Below, one piece after another: positions 62,129-64,000 of a stretch of 64,000 nt of DNA; position 1 is the first letter of the stretch, and every line of letters begins with the position of its first letter. The notes beneath the pieces are model-generated. The model ran no database searches, was not told the DNA's origin, and saw only the letters and a list, made by a program, of their open reading frames with translations. The translations under genes and the position numbers were made by a program. Origin of the DNA: Naumannella cuiyingiana (GTDB lineage: Bacteria > Actinomycetota > Actinomycetes > Propionibacteriales > Propionibacteriaceae); assembly GCF_013408305.1 (NCBI RefSeq), contig NZ_JACBZS010000001.1:62001-126000 (forward strand). Reading direction: 5' to 3'.

Positions 62129-63652
62129 TCAGACGAACTCGACCCCCTGGGCGAGCGGGAGCTGGCCGGAGTAGTTGACCGTATTGGTCGCGGGCCGCAT
62201 GTAGGACTGCCAGGAGTCCGAACCCGACTCCCGGCCACCACCGGTCTCCTTCTCGCCGCCGAAGGCGCCGCCGATCTCCGCGCCCGAGGTGCCGATGTTG
62301 ACGTTGGCGATCCCGGTGTCGGAGCCCGCACTGGAGACGAACAGCTCGGCCTCGGCCTGGTCGCCGGTGAAGATCGCCGCGCTCAGGCCCTGCGGAACCG
62401 CATTGTTCATCGCGATGGCGTCCTCGATGTCGTCGTAGGTCATCACATAGAGGATCGGGGCGAAGGTCTCCTCGGTGACGATCGCTTCCTGGCCCGGCAT
62501 GGACACCACGGCCGGCTCGACGTAGTACGCCTCGGGCGCCTCGTCGGCCAGCACCCGCTCGCCACCGGCGCGGACCTTGCCGCCCTGGGCCTGGGCCTCG
62601 TCCAGCGCCCGCCGCATCCCCTCGAATGCCTTCTCGTTGATCAACGGGCCGACCAGCGTTCCCTCGGCCTCCGGGTCGCCGATCGCCAGCGTGCCGTAGG
62701 CGGCGGTGATCCGGCCGACCAGCTCGTCGGCGATCGAGGAGTGCACGATCAGGCGGCGCATGCTGGTGCAGCGCTGCCCGGCGGTGCCGGCGGCGGCGAA
62801 GACGATGCCGCGTACCGCAAGATCGAGATCGGCGCTCGGGGTGACGATCGCCGCGTTGTTGCCGCCCAGCTCGAGCAGCAACTTGCCGAACCGCGCGGCG
62901 ACGCGCGGCCCGACCTCGCGGCCCATTCGGACCGAGCCGGTGGCAGAGACCAGCGCCACCCGCGGGTCGTCGACCAGCCGCTCGCCGCCGGCCCGGTCGG
63001 AAACGATCACGTGGTGCAGGTCGGCCGGCGCACCGACCTCGGCGACGGCCTTCCCCAGCAGCGCGTCCGCGGCCAGCGCGGTCAGCGACGTCAGCTCGCT
63101 CGGCTTCCACACCACGGTATTGCCGCAGACCAGCGCGAGGGCGGTGTTCCACGCCCAGACCGCGGCCGGGAAGTTGAATGCGGAGATGATCCCGACCACG
63201 CCGAGTGGGTGCCAGGTCTCCATCAGGCGATGCCCCGGCCGCTCCGAGGGCATCGTCTTGCCGTAGAGCTGGCGCGACTGGCCGACGGCCAGGTCGCAGA
63301 TGTCGATCATCTCCTGGACCTCACCGAGCGCCTCGGAGGTGATCTTGCCCGCCTCGGCGGTGACGATCCGGGCCAGGTCGGCCTTGTGCTCGGTGAGCAG
63401 CTCTCCCCAGCGCTTGATCAGATTGCCGCGCACCGGTGCCGGGGTGTCGCGCCAGGCGGGGAACGCCGCAGCGGCACGGGAGATCTTGTCGTCGATGCTC
63501 GCCGCATCGTCCCCGGTCGCGCCGGGCAGCGCACCGCCGGTGATCGGGGTACGCGTGGCGAAGTCGCCGCCGATCCGATCCGGGGCCACGCCGCAGGCGG
63601 CGAGGGCGTCGGTGACGGATCCGGCGATGGTCGCGGTGCCGGGCAGGGTCAT
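62129..63652 (-). CDS. ALDH7-type aldehyde dehydrogenase (probable alpha-aminoadipic semialdehyde dehydrogenase)
   Basis: A 507-residue NAD-dependent aldehyde dehydrogenase. VVWKPSELTSLTALAADALL is the cofactor segment, and GTAGQRCTSMRRL is the ALDH7/antiquitin active-site signature with nucleophile Cys295. ALDH7 members oxidise aminoadipate semialdehyde (or piperideine-6-carboxylate) to aminoadipate in lysine catabolism. It overlaps the DUF1338/HglS gene as ATGA (63649-63652), so they are translated together. The ATG at 63652 is used; the extreme N-terminus is not conserved. Confidence 0.92.
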   Translation of the reverse strand: MTLPGTATIAGSVTDALAACGVAPDRIGGDFATRTPITGGALPGATGDDAASIDDKISRAAAAFPAWRDTPAPVRGNLIKRWGELLTEHKADLARIVTAEAGKITSEALGEVQEMIDICDLAVGQSRQLYGKTMPSERPGHRLMETWHPLGVVGIISAFNFPAAVWAWNTALALVCGNTVVWKPSELTSLTALAADALLGKAVAEVGAPADLHHVIVSDRAGGERLVDDPRVALVSATGSVRMGREVGPRVAARFGKLLLELGGNNAAIVTPSADLDLAVRGIVFAAAGTAGQRCTSMRRLIVHSSIADELVGRITAAYGTLAIGDPEAEGTLVGPLINEKAFEGMRRALDEAQAQGGKVRAGGERVLADEAPEAYYVEPAVVSMPGQEAIVTEETFAPILYVMTYDDIEDAIAMNNAVPQGLSAAIFTGDQAEAELFVSSAGSDTGIANVNIGTSGAEIGGAFGGEKETGGGRESGSDSWQSYMRPATNTVNYSGQLPLAQGVEFV

Positions 63653-64000
63653 GATCGATCTCCAATCGGTTCGGTGCGGATGCTGATGCCGAGTCGGTCG
63701 GCCGCGGCGGCCAGCGACTCGGTACGACGCGCGGCGTAGAGCCGCTGGGGATCGGCGATGGCGACGCCGATCAGCTCGGACAGTCGGGCGAGATCGTAGT
63801 CCTCGCCCGACCGGGAGGCATCGCGCGTACCCTCCCCGGTGAGGTTGGACTGGAAGATCCCGGCGGCCGAGCGGGGCAGGAAGTCCTCGTAGACGATCGG
63901 TTCGGCGACGAGCACGCCGCCGGCGACCAGGTCGGCAAGGTCGTGCTCGCCGCCGCGTACCACGGAGTCCTCGCCCACGGTGTAGCTGAACCAGCCCAGG
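63649..64000 (-). CDS. DUF1338/HglS-type 2-oxoadipate dioxygenase/decarboxylase, C-terminal part
   Basis: The last 116 residues or so of a protein that runs off the window end. VYEDFLPRSAAGIFQSNL is the characteristic segment of the YdcJ/DUF1338 family, which in Pseudomonas converts 2-oxoadipate to 2-hydroxyglutarate (HglS) in lysine breakdown. WFSYTVGEDSVVRGGEHD is also visible in frame at the edge (63979 onward). The product overlaps the downstream aldehyde dehydrogenase by 4 bp, and the two enzymes act in the same route (aminoadipate semialdehyde to aminoadipate, then to 2-oxoadipate). Family call rests on the C-terminus only. Confidence 0.8.
   Translation of the reverse strand, partial: LGWFSYTVGEDSVVRGGEHDLADLVAGGVLVAEPIVYEDFLPRSAAGIFQSNLTGEGTRDASRSGEDYDLARLSELIGVAIADPQRLYAARRTESLAAAADRLGISIRTEPIGDRS

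Overview
The window is high-GC DNA from an actinomycete (Actinomycetota). The evidence is a Pup-proteasome operon (mpa, dop, pup, prcB, prcA), an actinobacterial-type integration host factor (mihF), a PriA without a Walker A motif, a probable F420-type luciferase-family oxidoreductase, and frequent GTG/TTG starts with 4-bp GTGA/ATGA gene overlaps. The gene order looks like Propionibacteriales, possibly Propionibacteriaceae, but that rank is a guess. Nearly all the DNA is chromosomal core, with several accessory insertions at otherwise conserved junctions.

Layout. 1-3.8 kb: a LysR regulator, a heavily decayed dnaE remnant and a tRNA-Pro(GGG). 3.8-12.3 kb: two small membrane proteins, der, a secreted GH84 beta-N-acetylglucosaminidase lying between der and cmk, cmk, a palindrome-rich intergenic region, a membrane-anchored glutamate-synthase-domain protein, and tyrA. 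12.3-18.8 kb: the proteasome locus read on the minus strand (trmI, mpa, DUF3054 protein, dop, pup, prcB, prcA, tyrA). 18.8-25.7 kb: an orphan peptide-type solute-binding lipoprotein, a HAD phosphatase, metH and a PAC2 protein. 25.7-37.1 kb: a conserved housekeeping block (siderophore-interacting protein, rpe, rsmB, fmt, peptidase E, priA, LLM oxidoreductase, metK, coaBC, rpoZ, gmk, mihF).

37.15-47.7 kb is one giant gene. It encodes a secreted protein of about 3500 residues with a propeller-like N-terminal region, about 27 tandem DUF11/DUF7507-type modules and a degenerate sortase-like tail (LGRTG, hydrophobic segment, RRGRRD). It sits between pyrF and mihF, which are close neighbours in many actinomycetes. 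47.8-54.2 kb carries carA-carB-pyrD-pyrF for de novo UMP synthesis, with a hairpin over the carA ribosome binding site. 54.3-57.9 kb has a sugar-dehydrogenase-like lipoprotein and a two-gene kinase/isomerase unit (DhaK-DhaL plus RpiB family) that looks like a tetrulose pathway, preceded by a palindromic operator on a TTGACA box. 57.9-58.4 kb is a 139-bp-period minisatellite. 58.4-59.5 kb holds nusB and efp. 59.5-64 kb is a probable lysine/pipecolate catabolic operon: a DUF1338/HglS-type 2-oxoadipate decarboxylase cut by the window edge, an ALDH7-type semialdehyde dehydrogenase, an APC permease and an ornithine-cyclodeaminase/ketimine-reductase family enzyme.

A recurrent regulatory pattern is a TANNNT box placed 5-7 nt before the start codon (lysR, DUF2231 gene, PAC2 gene, rpe, fmt, metK, mihF), the arrangement expected for leaderless mRNAs. 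No mobile element, CRISPR array or phage was recognised. The least explained items are the giant repeat protein with near-identical internal duplications, the 26-bp inverted-repeat array upstream of the glutamate-synthase-domain gene, the 139-bp minisatellite, and the dnaE remnant.
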